NCBI RefSeq assembly: GCF_022655055.1
Contig: NZ_CP093384.1
Coordinates: forward strand, 1,178,001-1,242,000
DNA length: 64,000 nt
Direction: 5' to 3'
DNA from: Vagococcus sp. CY52-2
GTDB lineage: Bacteria > Bacillota > Bacilli > Lactobacillales > Vagococcaceae
The translations under genes and the position numbers were made by a program. Below the pieces are notes generated by a model, which did no database searches, was not told the origin of the DNA, and saw only the letters and a program-made list of their open reading frames with translations. Of this stretch, positions 46,428-58,598 are shown in pieces. Every line of letters begins with the position of its first letter. Position 1 is the first letter of the stretch.

Positions 46428-47564
46428 TTAATTAAAAAAATTAACGACAGCTCGTTTAATGGCTGGAACAACTCTTGTTTCAAATACATTTGGAATAAAA
46501 TAATCCTCAGTTGGATTTTCTACTAAATCAGCTAATGTCTTAGCAACGTGTAATTGTAACTGTTCGTCAACAGATTTAGCTTTCGCTTCTAAAAGTCCTG
46601 CAAATAACCCAGGAAAGGCTAATACATTATTCACTTGATTAGGGTAGTCTGAACTTCCAGTCGCAACTAGTTTCGCTCCTCCTTCCTTGGCTTCTTCAGG
46701 AGTCACCTCTGGAACAGGGTTAGCTAATGCAAAAATAATCGGATTATCATTCATCGTACGAATCATCTCTTTTGTTAAGAGGTTCCCCGTTGATAACCCA
46801 ATAAACACATCTTGATCTACAATTGCCTCTGATAAATCACCAGATTCTCTTTTGTTAAATAATGATAATAAGTGCTTCTGATAAGGGTTCAATTGAGCTG
46901 ATGATTTTGTTAAGATGCCTTCTTTATCCACTAATGTCACATGAGTCACGCCAGCTGCTGCAAGTAACTTAGCTGTTGCAACACCTGATGCCCCAACACC
47001 ATTTAACACAATCTTTAAATCAGATAATTTTCGGTGACTGGCTTTTGCCGCGTTAATCAGTCCAGCTAATACAACAATGGCTGTTCCTTCTTGATCATCA
47101 TGATAGACAGGTATATCTAATAGCTCCTTTAACTTGTCTTCTATTTCAAAACATCTTGGAGCTTGAATATCTTCTAAATGTATTCCCGCAAAACTATGAG
47201 ACATATTTTTAATTGTTTCAACAAATACATCAATTTCTACCTGATCAATTGCCATTGGAATAGCATCAACATTAGCAAACGTTTTATATAAAAGAGATTT
47301 ACCTTCAACAATGGGCAATCCAGCTTGTGGCCCAACATTTCCAAGACCTAATACAGCAGAACCATCAGAAATGACTGCAACTAACTTTCCACTGATTGTG
47401 TATTCTCTAGCCAATTCATTGTGTTTTTCAATGAGTTTACTCAGTTCAGCCACACCTGGCGTATAAGCCTTAGCTAAATCTATGCCGTTTTTTACAGGTA
47501 ATTCTGATTGTACACTTAAAACACCAATATGTTCATGATGCAATTCTAGAATTTCATTATTCAA
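46428..47564 (-). CDS. citM: NAD(P)-dependent malic enzyme, probable oxaloacetate decarboxylase of citrate metabolism (CitM)
   Basis: 378 residues. The malic N-domain has AYTPGVAELSK, SDGSAVLGLGNVG and EDIQAPRCFEIE with metal ligands. The NAD domain has NGVGASGVATAKLLAAAG, FALANPVPE and ATGSSDYPNQVNN. In lactic acid bacteria CitM at this position decarboxylates oxaloacetate to pyruvate. The start is a TTG 9 bases after AGGAG. First gene of the operon, opposite citI. Confidence 0.88.
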   Translation of the reverse strand: MNNEILELHHEHIGVLSVQSELPVKNGIDLAKAYTPGVAELSKLIEKHNELAREYTISGKLVAVISDGSAVLGLGNVGPQAGLPIVEGKSLLYKTFANVDAIPMAIDQVEIDVFVETIKNMSHSFAGIHLEDIQAPRCFEIEDKLKELLDIPVYHDDQEGTAIVVLAGLINAAKASHRKLSDLKIVLNGVGASGVATAKLLAAAGVTHVTLVDKEGILTKSSAQLNPYQKHLLSLFNKRESGDLSEAIVDQDVFIGLSTGNLLTKEMIRTMNDNPIIFALANPVPEVTPEEAKEGGAKLVATGSSDYPNQVNNVLAFPGLFAGLLEAKAKSVDEQLQLHVAKTLADLVENPTEDYFIPNVFETRVVPAIKRAVVNFFN

Positions 47565-47598
47565 AATTCTCAGCTCCTTTTTATATTTTTATAAACAC

Positions 47599-47658
47599 AT
47601 TATACATTTTATTTTAAAAATTGTAAATAATTATTATAGTTTTTAAAAAATGTAAATA
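47599..47658 (-). promoter_or_regulatory. cit operon promoter with direct-repeat operator candidates
   Basis: The -35 TTTACA (47622-47627) and -10 TATAAT (47599-47604) have a 17-base spacer. An 18-base AT-rich element occurs twice with a single difference, at 47612-47629 (over the -35) and 47641-47658, 29 bases apart. Direct repeats in the citI-citM intergenic region are where the activator CitI would bind. Confidence 0.65.
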
Positions 47659-47737
47659 GTTTTGTTTGTTTTTTTAATATTTTCAAAAAAAATAGTCATA
47701 TACTTTCATTTTTCAGAAAGAATACACTTGAAAAATT

Positions 47738-47746
47738 TGGTATAAT
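47738..47746 (+). promoter_or_regulatory. Extended -10 promoter of citI
   Basis: TGGTATAAT at 47738-47746 forms an extended -10 without a recognisable -35. The citI start is 30 bases downstream. Confidence 0.5.
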
Positions 47747-47776
47747 AAAAGAAATAATAAGTCAAGGAGCTTTACT

Positions 47777-48718
47777 ATGGAAAAAAATGATATCAATCAA
47801 CTCATGATTAATTTAGCAAAAGACTACTATATTGAAGATATTCCCATCACAACTCTGACCAATAAATATGAATTAAGTCGATACAAAATATTAAAATATC
47901 TAAATGATGCCAAAGAGCAAGGAATCATTACCATCAACATACAAGCTCCTTATGAGCGAAATTATGAACTAGAGAGATTATTAGGTTCTATGTTTGATAC
48001 TTCTTTTTTTATCCTCAAAGAAAGTGAAGATCTGACAAACTCCAATTACTATTTTTGGAAATTTTCAGCTGAAATTATCGAAGATTACATCGTCCAAGCA
48101 AATGTTGTCTCTCTATCCTGGGGTGATTCCATCTATCAAATTATTGAACAATTTAAACCCGCTATTACCGAAAATTTAGTTTTCACACAATTTGTTGGTG
48201 AGATAGGAAAATACCATTCTTTAGCAGGCTCTATGAGATTAGTTCAAAAAGCTGCTTCAAAATTTGAAGCAAATTACTTAACACTCACAGCCCCGCTTTA
48301 TATCATTAATAACCAAGCAAGAGAACTTCTTGCACTGGAACCTTTACTGCAAAAAACGTTAGTTACGGCAGAAAAATCCGATGTCATTTTAACTGCTGTC
48401 GCAACACCTGCTTCTATCACGAGTGTTGATTCATGGAACCAAAATAAACATTTACTTTTTGGTGACTCTTTTAATCAAACATGTGGATTCGCTTATGGTA
48501 GACCTTTTGACGGGTACGGAAATATTCTAAATTTAGAAAATGATAAAACATTTGGTCTGTCACTTGAACAAATATTCAAAATACCAAAAAGAGTCTGTGT
48601 TAACAATAATAGGTTTAAAACTGGTGCTCTAATTGGCGCATTAAGAGGAAACTTCTTTACCCATATGTTTCTAAATGAGAAAAGTGCGCTTAGTATCCTT
48701 GACCAATTAGAACAATAA
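47777..48718 (+). CDS. citI: SorC/DeoR-type transcriptional activator of citrate genes (CitI)
   Basis: 313 residues. The N-terminal helix-turn-helix (about 17-40, IPITTLTNKYELSRYKILKYL) is followed by a SorC-type sugar-binding-like effector domain from about 65, with SLSWGDSIYQI and the C-terminal alanine/glycine-rich ALIGALRGNFF. It is divergent from citM, as CitI is in Weissella and related bacteria, where citrate converts it to an activator. AAGGAG site. No effector residues checked. Confidence 0.85.
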   Translation: MEKNDINQLMINLAKDYYIEDIPITTLTNKYELSRYKILKYLNDAKEQGIITINIQAPYERNYELERLLGSMFDTSFFILKESEDLTNSNYYFWKFSAEIIEDYIVQANVVSLSWGDSIYQIIEQFKPAITENLVFTQFVGEIGKYHSLAGSMRLVQKAASKFEANYLTLTAPLYIINNQARELLALEPLLQKTLVTAEKSDVILTAVATPASITSVDSWNQNKHLLFGDSFNQTCGFAYGRPFDGYGNILNLENDKTFGLSLEQIFKIPKRVCVNNNRFKTGALIGALRGNFFTHMFLNEKSALSILDQLEQ

Positions 48719-48907
48719 CTACTATGTATTGTGCTATTAATTTTCTTTTGTTGTAAAAAACTTAATTAAAATTCATAAAATATTAAATAATTATTTAATA
48801 TTTATATTATAACACTTAAATAGATATTTTGTATTTAAAAGTGTTTTTAATTTATAAAAATCTTTCTTTTTAATCTAAATATTATAATAAAGAAATTTAT
48901 TACGGAC

Positions 48908-48954
48908 AAAAAGCAACAGTTTTTTATAATGACTATAAAAAACTGTTGCTTTTA
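48908..48954. terminator. Bidirectional terminator between citI and the 315-residue membrane protein gene
   Basis: A 20-bp stem (AAAAGCAACAG... and its complement) with a 5-base loop and A/T runs at both ends. The surrounding 48719-49049 gap is AT-rich with nothing else visible. Confidence 0.75.
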
Positions 48955-49049
48955 ATATTTATTGATCTATCCATTTTATATACTAAAAAGTTTTAAATTA
49001 ATTATTGCCATACCTAAAAACTAAAACTTAGCCTTTGTCTGCTAAACAT

Positions 49050-49997
49050 TTATCTTATAAATTCATCACTCACCACACGCCACTCATCTTCCGAGTACGG
49101 TGAGCCTTGTTGCAATTTACCATCTTTCGTCACACGGAAAACAGAAGATAATGTTTTATAGGTATGTGCTGGATTCCAAGTATAAAGAGATACTCGAATC
49201 ATCCCTTCATTATCCGTTTCTGACTGAAGTCCAATATCTTCAAAATTTATTGGCTCAGTAGCTGATGAAGAAAGATAATCTTTCACCCAAGTCTCTGCTT
49301 CACTAGTTGTTATTTGTTGAGTTTGCTTAGATATTTTGGGCTTTACTTCAACATTAGTTGTGTCCATATATTTATCTGATATCACTTCCCAACCAGTGAC
49401 ATCACCTTTTCCTAAATAATAACCAGATATTTCTAGTTGTCCATTTTCGTTAACCCTAAACACGCAGTACTTATCCACTTGCTTATTTTCTGGTGGCAAC
49501 ACATCAATGTACACTAGCCGATCCTTTTCATCACTACGTATGGTTAAACGATAATCTTGTAAGTCAGGAAAATTTTCGAAACGTTTTTCCCATACAGCAC
49601 TTACCCACCGTTTCATCTGATCCATTGTTAAATTCGTTTCATCAAGCATACTCGATTCCGTTGTTGTTTCTATTTTTGTTGAGTCTACTTCTGATGTACT
49701 TTGAGACGTTTGTATAGCTGCTACATTAGATGATGGCATTGTTTTTTTAGATTCATTTTTTTTAATACCAATTATCATACCTACAATCATAATTACTAGC
49801 AATCCACCAATGAATAATAATCTTTTTTTCCTTTTCTCTGCTTTTTCTAAATCAATAAGCATCTCTTGTAATACTGATTTTATCGTTTCATCCGTTGTAT
49901 TTGCTATTTCAAATTGAATCATATATTTTTTATTTTTATTATTCTGTTGACTTAACTCTTCCAACAAATGATTTAAGTGCTCTTTACTGTTTACCAT
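49050..49997 (-). CDS. Membrane-anchored protein with two similar extracellular domains
   Basis: 315 residues from the ATG at 49997 (GGAGG site). A charged cytoplasmic N-terminus of about 58 residues is followed by one TM helix (59-78), a Ser/Thr-rich linker to about 120, then two related domains (about 123-212 and 229-315). Each ends with an F-R-V-x-x-x-G-x-L segment followed by W-x-V-[IV]-S-[DE]-[KE]-[YF], which suggests internal duplication. No family name recognised. Similar tail-anchored extracytoplasmic proteins occur in enterococci. Monocistronic. Confidence 0.65.
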   Translation of the reverse strand: MVNSKEHLNHLLEELSQQNNKNKKYMIQFEIANTTDETIKSVLQEMLIDLEKAEKRKKRLLFIGGLLVIMIVGMIIGIKKNESKKTMPSSNVAAIQTSQSTSEVDSTKIETTTESSMLDETNLTMDQMKRWVSAVWEKRFENFPDLQDYRLTIRSDEKDRLVYIDVLPPENKQVDKYCVFRVNENGQLEISGYYLGKGDVTGWEVISDKYMDTTNVEVKPKISKQTQQITTSEAETWVKDYLSSSATEPINFEDIGLQSETDNEGMIRVSLYTWNPAHTYKTLSSVFRVTKDGKLQQGSPYSEDEWRVVSDEFIR

Positions 49998-50135
49998 GTC
50001 ATCCTCCAAAACTAAATAATCCTATAAAAAGTATAACATAAAGACAAATTATGTTATTCAAATAATTGTAAAAGTGTTTATTATTTAGTTATTTATTATT
50101 AATAAAAGTAAGAGGAAATAATATTCTTATAAAAC

Positions 50136-50181
50136 ATAAAAAAGATGATGCAATTAAAAGATTACTCCTAATCGCATGATC
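50136..50181 (-). terminator. Terminator of the EcsC-family gene
   Basis: Arms 50144-50156 and 50169-50181 pair best as minus-strand RNA (one mismatch, one G-U), followed by six T. Confidence 0.65.
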
Positions 50182-50227
50182 TAACAATAAACATCACTAT
50201 AACCTATTTAAAATAGATTCCTAAAGG

Positions 50228-50887
50228 TTACTTTTCAAATCCAGATAAATCAATGATATTATCTCCTATAAATACTTTCTTTGCTCGATTAGCAATAGCC
50301 TTGGTTGTGACATAATCGATGGTACCACCAACTCCTGCTCCTACTACTGGAACTGCCTTAGTTAAGTTAATAGTTCCTTTTGTTCCGGCTTTTGTAATAA
50401 ACCGATAGCCTATTTTCTGGTTAATCGCTGTTAATGTTTTCCCTGGTATTTTGTTAATCACATTAAGACTAACTTTATTTGCTACTTGAACGCTACCTTG
50501 TTTTAATACATCTGTCATAGCTTTTTTTACCATACAACCATAAACGAATGTCTGAACCTCATCATCATTTAAGTCATATCCTCTTATAATCGCAATTGCT
50601 GCAACCATTCGCATTTGAACATACAATACTGACGTAATATTCGCTGGAAGTGTCACTGGCATAGTAATGAACCCACCAAAGCTTGTAACAAATCCATTAA
50701 AGGTATTTTTGCTCAATTGATTTTGTATTAATTTATCGATTGCTTTGTCTGTATAGCCATACTTTTTTGTGTAATCTCTAGCTAACTCTTCCACTGGTTT
50801 TGAAACTTTTGGGACACCATTCAAGCATTTAGTGTATAAACTATCTAAAATTTGTACTCCTTTATTGGCTTCTTCATTCTTTTCCAT
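50228..50887 (-). CDS. EcsC family protein
   Basis: 219 residues resembling EcsC-domain proteins: a helical N-terminus, FGGFITMPVTLPANITSVLYVQMRMVAAIA (amphipathic/hydrophobic), a GYDLNDDEVQTFVYGCM motif and a C-terminal glycine-rich VPVVGAGVGGTIDYVTTKAIA segment. The function of this family is unclear. Related proteins sit by ABC transporters, but none is adjacent here. It lies just downstream of an HsdR remnant. Confidence 0.7.
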   Translation of the reverse strand: MEKNEEANKGVQILDSLYTKCLNGVPKVSKPVEELARDYTKKYGYTDKAIDKLIQNQLSKNTFNGFVTSFGGFITMPVTLPANITSVLYVQMRMVAAIAIIRGYDLNDDEVQTFVYGCMVKKAMTDVLKQGSVQVANKVSLNVINKIPGKTLTAINQKIGYRFITKAGTKGTINLTKAVPVVGAGVGGTIDYVTTKAIANRAKKVFIGDNIIDLSGFEK

Positions 50888-50906
50888 GACACACTTCCTT
50901 TTCCTA

Positions 50907-51145
50907 TCAGCTCAACCCACTTGCCATTAATTCTGCTTGTTCAACAATTCGTTCAACAGCCATTTTTTGTAAATCGGGTGAATAGCCATATTTTTTTATA
51001 ACCGTCTGACAGCTAATCGCATCTTTTCACGTGTACTATCTTTGACATTCCAATCAACACTCATATTTTCTTTAATCGTCTTAGTCAATTCATGTGCAAT
51101 CGCTTTTAACTCATCATCACCAAGTACTTCTTTCAATATCCCCAA
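50907..51145 (-). pseudogene. Remnant of a type I restriction enzyme HsdR C-terminus
   Basis: Minus-strand translation gives ILKEVLGDDELKAIAHELTK, TIKENMSVDWNVKDSTREKM and RLAVRRL, then a TAA. A one-base shift restores KYGYSPDLQKMAVERIVEQA and ELMASGLS to a natural stop at 50907-50909. This is the C-terminal end of HsdR (DUF3387-type) with a frameshift. The roughly 900 N-terminal residues are absent. No hsdM or hsdS is present in the window. Confidence 0.75.
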
Positions 51146-51189
51146 TATATTTTATTATAAAAAAGATAGATTTTACCACCTCATCCTTC

Positions 51190-52413
51190 CTAACTATTTT
51201 TTAATTCAATATATCTAGATACATCTTTATATATATCATCTAATACCTTACTAATACTTACCTTTAAATCTTTAATTAGGTTATCTCTATTTTCTTCCTC
51301 GATAGTTAAATCCTCAATAAATTTTTTACTAACCAATTTTATTTTCCAATTACCAATACTCTTCCATCGCCAATTTGGTTTTAAATTTTCGATTCCTTGT
51401 TTTTTAAAAAAATCTTCTAATTCTTTTCTTCTCTCTAAATCTACATCTCCTGTAAAAGCTAATTTAATCTTACCTGATGATTGTTCACTTTTATTATTAA
51501 TCTCAAATGCGTAAGGTTTATGACAACCCCATCCTCCCGGTTGATCTTCTGGTAATTTAGGAAAAACGTTAGTTAGTTCTTCTAATTCAAAACGAATCAG
51601 AGTTTTTCCAGAGAAAGGTGGGTCAAATAATACTTTTCCTTCTTTAGCAAGCTCAGTCAAAGCCTCAACATATAGTTCATTCATTATCGTTAAATTATCA
51701 GGTCTATTTTCAAAAATTAAATCTAACGCCTCTTTATGTTCCGAATAAATCCTCTGACAAATTTTTTGTAATTCTTCGTCCATTAATATATCTCTCCTCA
51801 ACATATCGATATAATCATTGATTATGATATCAACTTTTGATTCGCTTCGTTTTAAAAATTGTCTTCTTTCTAAAATTCTCAATACATCTAAATAAGAAAC
51901 AATCTTCCATTAATCATTAGATGGTTCAATGCCCTTTGGAGTCAAAAATACAAATATATTCTTATAATCAGGATAGTTTTTCTCTACATAATTTTGATAC
52001 TTTTTTAATTGGTTTGTTGATTCTGAAGCATCTATTTTATTTTCAATACACACTACTAATTTATTGCTATCTGATACTAACAAAAGGTCAATATTTCCCT
52101 TCTCTCTATATATTAACGTATCATTATAATTAGATAATGCCACATCAAAATAAGAAACATCCGTATTCTTTGTCATCCCACTAGTTAAAGATGTTTTCAA
52201 AAAATCTTTTATAAAATCGTCAGCATATCCGTGATTTTCTTTTGGATTAAATAAAAAGGATAAAAAATTACTATGTCGTATTTCATTTCTAGATAATTTC
52301 AATATACTAAAAATATTAGTGAGATTAATCCACTTATATAATTCATCTTCAATAAAGTCGAGGTCTTCAACTAATGATTGTAACTTTATTTTCATATGAC
52401 TATGATTTTCCAA
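51190..52413 (-). pseudogene. PD-(D/E)XK nuclease family gene interrupted by an in-frame TAA
   Basis: One reading frame runs from a TTG (AAAGGAG site, 52413) to 51190 with a single stop at 51910-51912. The first part (167 residues) holds NIDLLLVSD with D109 and CIENK with E124 and K126, then QLKKYQNYV: a PD-(D/E)XK nuclease core. After the TAA the frame continues WKIVSYLDVLRILERR into 230 further residues with DEELQKICQRIYSEHKEALDLIFENRP and a C-terminal GNWKIKL domain. The pieces together are about 407 residues, the size of PDDEXK_4-type proteins. One base change would restore it. Both halves have intact coding sequence, so the break looks recent. Confidence 0.8.
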
Positions 52414-52479
52414 TTTTTTATCTCCTTTATGATAAGCATATTTAAAACTGTTCCTTTTATTATATATAACTAGTTACAC

Positions 52480-52512
52480 AAAAAAACACCCTCCAGTTTC
52501 CTAGAGGGTGCT
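52480..52512 (-). terminator. Terminator of the glycolytic operon
   Basis: CACCCTCcag/ctaGAGGGTG stem (52487-52496, 52501-52510) followed by seven T on the minus strand, after eno. Confidence 0.9.
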
Positions 52513-52564
52513 CTACGTCCGAACAGTTTTAATTCCATTAGAATAAGCTATATTTAATCGTTAA

Positions 52565-53881
<1,317 letters not shown>

Positions 53882-53969
53882 TTAGGAATATCGTTTTTAT
53901 AGCTACGGAAGGAATCTTCCATAAACATTGTACCATTTTCACGACTACTTTCAAATAAAAGCACGTGAA

Positions 53970-55496
53970 TTATTTAATTAATGACTCACCTGTCATCTCT
54001 TCAGGTTTTTCAATACCTAATAAGTCTAACATTGTAGGAGCCACATCTGCCAAGCGGCCACCATCTCTAAGAGTTACGCCAGCTTTTGTCACAATGACAG
54101 GAACTGGAACAGTTGTATGAGCTGTATGTGGGTTTCCTTCTGGTGTTGTCATTGTTTCTGAGTTACCATGGTCAGCAAAAATGATTGCTGCGCCACCTTT
54201 AGCGATAATCGCATCTACTACTTTACCTAAACATTCATCCACAGCTTCAATTGCTTTGATTGCTGCTTCTAAAATACCTGAATGACCTACCATATCAGGG
54301 TTAGCAAAGTTTAAGATAATCGCATCATGTTTGTCTGCTTTAATATCTGCAAGTAATGCATCTGTGACTTCATAAGCACTCATTTCAGGTTTCAAGTCAT
54401 ATGTTTCAACTTTAGGTGAGTTGATTAAAATACGACTTTCACCTGGAAATTCTTCGTTACGTCCACCATTCATGAAGAATGTTACATGAGGGTATTTTTC
54501 AGTTTCAGCAATTCTTAATTGTTTTAAGCCTGCATCTGATAATACTTCCCCTATCACATTTTTCATTTCAATTGGTGGAAATGCTACTTCTGCTACAATG
54601 CTTGGATTATATAAAGTCATTGTCACAAATTTAACATTTTCAGGATGATTTTTACGTTCAAAGTGTTTCCACTCTTTATCAGTGAAAGCATTTGATAATT
54701 GAATCGCACGATCTGGTCTAAAGTTAAAGAAAATAACAGAGTCATTGTCTTTTACTTGTCCGACTGGTTTGCCGTTTTCTTCAATCACAACTGGCACTAA
54801 GAACTCATCATTTACTTTATTGTCATAAGATTCTTGGATAGCTTGTAATGGATCAGTCGCTTTCACGCCGATACCATCAACAATTGCTTCATAAGCTTTT
54901 GCTACACGTTCCCAACGTTTATCTCTATCCATTGCATAGAAACGTCCAGAAACTGTCGCAACTTTTCCGTAATCTAATTCTTTCATCACTTTAAGCAATT
55001 CTTCCATATAGCCATAAGCTGAAGTTGGTGCTACGTCACGACCATCTAAGAAAGCATGTACGTAAGTTTCTTTTACGCCGCTATCTTTTGCCATTTTTAA
55101 AAGGGCATATAAATGGTTTTGATGACTATGAACCCCACCATCAGATAATAGACCAAATAAATGAAGCGCAGAATCATTGTCTAACGCATGTTGAATCCCG
55201 TTATTTAGGGCAACATTTGTTTGAAACTCTTTGTCTTCGATTGCTTTGTCGATACGAGTTAAACTTTGATAAACTATACGGCCCGCACCAATATTAGTGT
55301 GTCCAACTTCAGAGTTTCCCATTTGACCATCAGGTAATCCTACATCTAAACCAGATGCTTTTAATGTGTTGTGAGGATAGTTATTCCAATAACGATCAAA
55401 GTTAGGTGTGTTCGCTTGTGCAACAGCATTACCTGTAACTTCATCACGTTTACCATAACCATCTAATATAATAATTGCTACTGGTGCTTTTTCCAT
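53970..55496 (-). CDS. gpmI: 2,3-bisphosphoglycerate-independent phosphoglycerate mutase
   Basis: 508 residues of the alkaline-phosphatase fold. ILDGYGKR, the phosphoserine motif [33 protein letters not shown] and [10 protein letters not shown] metal motifs are present. It uses Mn2+ to interconvert 3- and 2-phosphoglycerate. One base after tpiA. Confidence 0.97.
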   Translation of the reverse strand: MEKAPVAIIILDGYGKRDEVTGNAVAQANTPNFDRYWNNYPHNTLKASGLDVGLPDGQMGNSEVGHTNIGAGRIVYQSLTRIDKAIEDKEFQTNVALNNGIQHALDNDSALHLFGLLSDGGVHSHQNHLYALLKMAKDSGVKETYVHAFLDGRDVAPTSAYGYMEELLKVMKELDYGKVATVSGRFYAMDRDKRWERVAKAYEAIVDGIGVKATDPLQAIQESYDNKVNDEFLVPVVIEENGKPVGQVKDNDSVIFFNFRPDRAIQLSNAFTDKEWKHFERKNHPENVKFVTMTLYNPSIVAEVAFPPIEMKNVIGEVLSDAGLKQLRIAETEKYPHVTFFMNGGRNEEFPGESRILINSPKVETYDLKPEMSAYEVTDALLADIKADKHDAIILNFANPDMVGHSGILEAAIKAIEAVDECLGKVVDAIIAKGGAAIIFADHGNSETMTTPEGNPHTAHTTVPVPVIVTKAGVTLRDGGRLADVAPTMLDLLGIEKPEEMTGESLIK

Positions 55497-55497
55497 A

Positions 55498-56265
<768 letters not shown>

Positions 56266-56274
56266 TTATTAGTC

Positions 56275-57462
56275 TTATTTATCTGAAATAGATTCTACAC
56301 CTGGTAATTTTTTACCTTCAAGGTATTCAAGTGATGCTCCACCACCTGTTGAGATATGTGTAAATTTATCAGCAAAACCTAATTGGATTGCAGCAGCTGC
56401 TGAATCTCCACCACCAATAATAGTAGTAGCATCTTTTAAGTTTGCGATAGCTTCACAGACACCAATTGTCCCTTTAGCAAATGTAGGTAATTCAAAGACT
56501 CCCATTGGACCATTCCATACAACTGTTTTAGCACCTTGTAATTCTTTAGTGAATAATTTAATTGTTTTTGGACCAATATCTAATCCTTCTAAGTTATCTG
56601 GAATATTATTTTCATGAATTTCAGTTGGCGCATCATTATCGAAGTCTGCTGCACAAACAGTATCCACTGGTAAAATAATTTTTCCAGCTGCTTTTTCAAG
56701 TAATTCTTTAGCTAAATCAACTTTATCTGGTTCACAAATTGATTTACCGATATTTTTGCCTTGAGCTTTGTAGAATGTATAAGTCATCCCACCACCAATT
56801 AAAATTTTATCAGCTTTCTCAATTAAATTTTCGATAACACCAATTTTATCAGACACTTTTGCTCCACCTAAAATAGCCACAAATGGACGTTTAGGTTCAT
56901 CAACAGCGCCACCGATAAATTTGATTTCTTTTTCCATTAAGTAACCTGCAGCTGAAGGTAAGTTAGATGCAATACCAACATTTGAAGCATGAGCTCTATG
57001 AGCTGTACCAAATGCATCATTTACATAAACATCACCTAAAGAAGCCCAATATTTACCTAATTCTGGATCATTTTTGCTTTCTTTTTTACCATCAATATCT
57101 TCAAAGCGAGTGTTTTCAACAACCAACACATCTCCATCTTTCATTTCACTGATAGCTTTTTCAAGTTCAGCTCCACGTGTTTGGGGAACGAAAGAAACTG
57201 GTTTGTCTAGTAATTCTGATAGGCGAGCAGCAACTGGTTGTAATGATTTACCTTCTTTATCCTCTTCAGTTTTTACACGACCTAAATGAGAGAAAAGAAT
57301 TGCTTTTCCACCATGTTCAATAACATAATTAATTGTTGGTAAAGCAGCAATTATACGGTTATCATTTGTAATTTCTCCATCTTTAATAGGGACATTAAAA
57401 TCAACACGTATTAAGACTTTTTTACCATTTAATTCTAAATCTTCAACTGTTCTTTTTGCCAT
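56275..57462 (-). CDS. pgk: Phosphoglycerate kinase
   Basis: 395 residues: [41 protein letters not shown] and GGGDSAAA nucleotide-site motifs. It makes ATP from 1,3-bisphosphoglycerate. The start is the ATG at 57462, with AAGGAGG 11 bases upstream. A start ten codons earlier lies before that site and is disfavoured. A terminator-like hairpin separates it from gapA. Confidence 0.97.
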   Translation of the reverse strand: MAKRTVEDLELNGKKVLIRVDFNVPIKDGEITNDNRIIAALPTINYVIEHGGKAILFSHLGRVKTEEDKEGKSLQPVAARLSELLDKPVSFVPQTRGAELEKAISEMKDGDVLVVENTRFEDIDGKKESKNDPELGKYWASLGDVYVNDAFGTAHRAHASNVGIASNLPSAAGYLMEKEIKFIGGAVDEPKRPFVAILGGAKVSDKIGVIENLIEKADKILIGGGMTYTFYKAQGKNIGKSICEPDKVDLAKELLEKAAGKIILPVDTVCAADFDNDAPTEIHENNIPDNLEGLDIGPKTIKLFTKELQGAKTVVWNGPMGVFELPTFAKGTIGVCEAIANLKDATTIIGGGDSAAAAIQLGFADKFTHISTGGGASLEYLEGKKLPGVESISDK

Positions 57463-57489
57463 GCTTGTTGACGCCTCCTTATGAATTAA

Positions 57490-57526
57490 CAAAAAAAGCG
57501 AGAAAGCGCGATAGCTTCCCCGCTTC
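57490..57526 (-). terminator. Intra-operon terminator between gapA and pgk
   Basis: A 12-bp stem (arms 57514-57525 and 57496-57507) is fully paired as minus-strand RNA with two G-U pairs, followed by seven T. It is expected to give more gapA than pgk transcript. Confidence 0.75.
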
Positions 57527-57551
57527 GATAATCTTGATAGGGTGTATTAAA

Positions 57552-58556
57552 TTAAGCTAATGATGCAAAGTATTGTAAAGTACGAACTAATTGAGCAGTG
57601 TATGACATTTCGTTATCATACCAAGAAACAGTTTTAACTAATTGTTTGTCGCCAACTGTCATTACTTTAGTTTGAGTTGCATCAAATAATGATCCGTAAG
57701 TCATACCAACGATATCAGAAGATACGATTGGGTCGATTGTATAACCGTAAGATTCGTTAGCAGCTTTTTCCATTGCTTCGTTAACTTCTTCAACAGTAAC
57801 TTGTTTGTCTAAAACTGTTACTAATTCAGTTAAAGAACCAGTTGCAACAGGAACACGTTGAGCAGCTCCGTCTAATTTTCCATTTAATTCTGGAATAACT
57901 AAACCAATTGCTTTAGCAGCACCAGTTGTATTAGGTACGATGTTTTCAGCAGCTGCACGGGCACGACGGAAATCACCTTTTGGATGTGGTCCATCTAATG
58001 TCATTTGGTCACCAGTGTATGCGTGAATTGTTGTCATTAATCCTTCAACAATACCAAAGTTTTTATTTAAAGCGTCTGCCATTGGAGCAAGACAGTTTGT
58101 TGTACATGAAGCTCCAGAAATAACTGTTTCTTTACCAGTTAAGATTTCATGGTTAGTGTTATAAACGATTGTTGGAACGTCATTTCCACCAGGAGCAGAG
58201 ATAACAACACGTTTAGCACCAGCTTGTAAATGTAATTCTGCTTTTTCTTTAGATGTAAAGAATCCAGTACATTCTAAAACGATGTCTACGCCTAATTCTC
58301 CCCATGGTAATTCAGCTGGGTTAGCGTTAGCAGTTACTTTAACTTCTTTTCCGTTTACTTTGAAAAATCCATCATGAACTTCAACGTCACCATTGAAACG
58401 TCCTTGAGTTGTATCATATTTTAATAAATGAGCTAACATTTGTGCATCTGTTAAGTCGTTGATTGCTACAACTTCTAATCCTTCAACTTCTTGAATACGG
58501 CGGAATGCTAAGCGTCCGATACGTCCAAAACCATTAATACCTACTTTAACTGTCAT
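57552..58556 (-). CDS. gapA: Glyceraldehyde-3-phosphate dehydrogenase
   Basis: 334 residues with NAD loop [14 protein letters not shown], catalytic cysteine in [12 protein letters not shown] and histidine in [10 protein letters not shown]. In glycolysis it makes 1,3-bisphosphoglycerate. AAAGGAGG site. It follows cggR, which represses the operon. Confidence 0.98.
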   Translation of the reverse strand: MTVKVGINGFGRIGRLAFRRIQEVEGLEVVAINDLTDAQMLAHLLKYDTTQGRFNGDVEVHDGFFKVNGKEVKVTANANPAELPWGELGVDIVLECTGFFTSKEKAELHLQAGAKRVVISAPGGNDVPTIVYNTNHEILTGKETVISGASCTTNCLAPMADALNKNFGIVEGLMTTIHAYTGDQMTLDGPHPKGDFRRARAAAENIVPNTTGAAKAIGLVIPELNGKLDGAAQRVPVATGSLTELVTVLDKQVTVEEVNEAMEKAANESYGYTIDPIVSSDIVGMTYGSLFDATQTKVMTVGDKQLVKTVSWYDNEMSYTAQLVRTLQYFASLA

Positions 58557-58598
58557 GTGAGATTTCCTCCTTTAGAAAATCGAAAAAATTTATTTATT

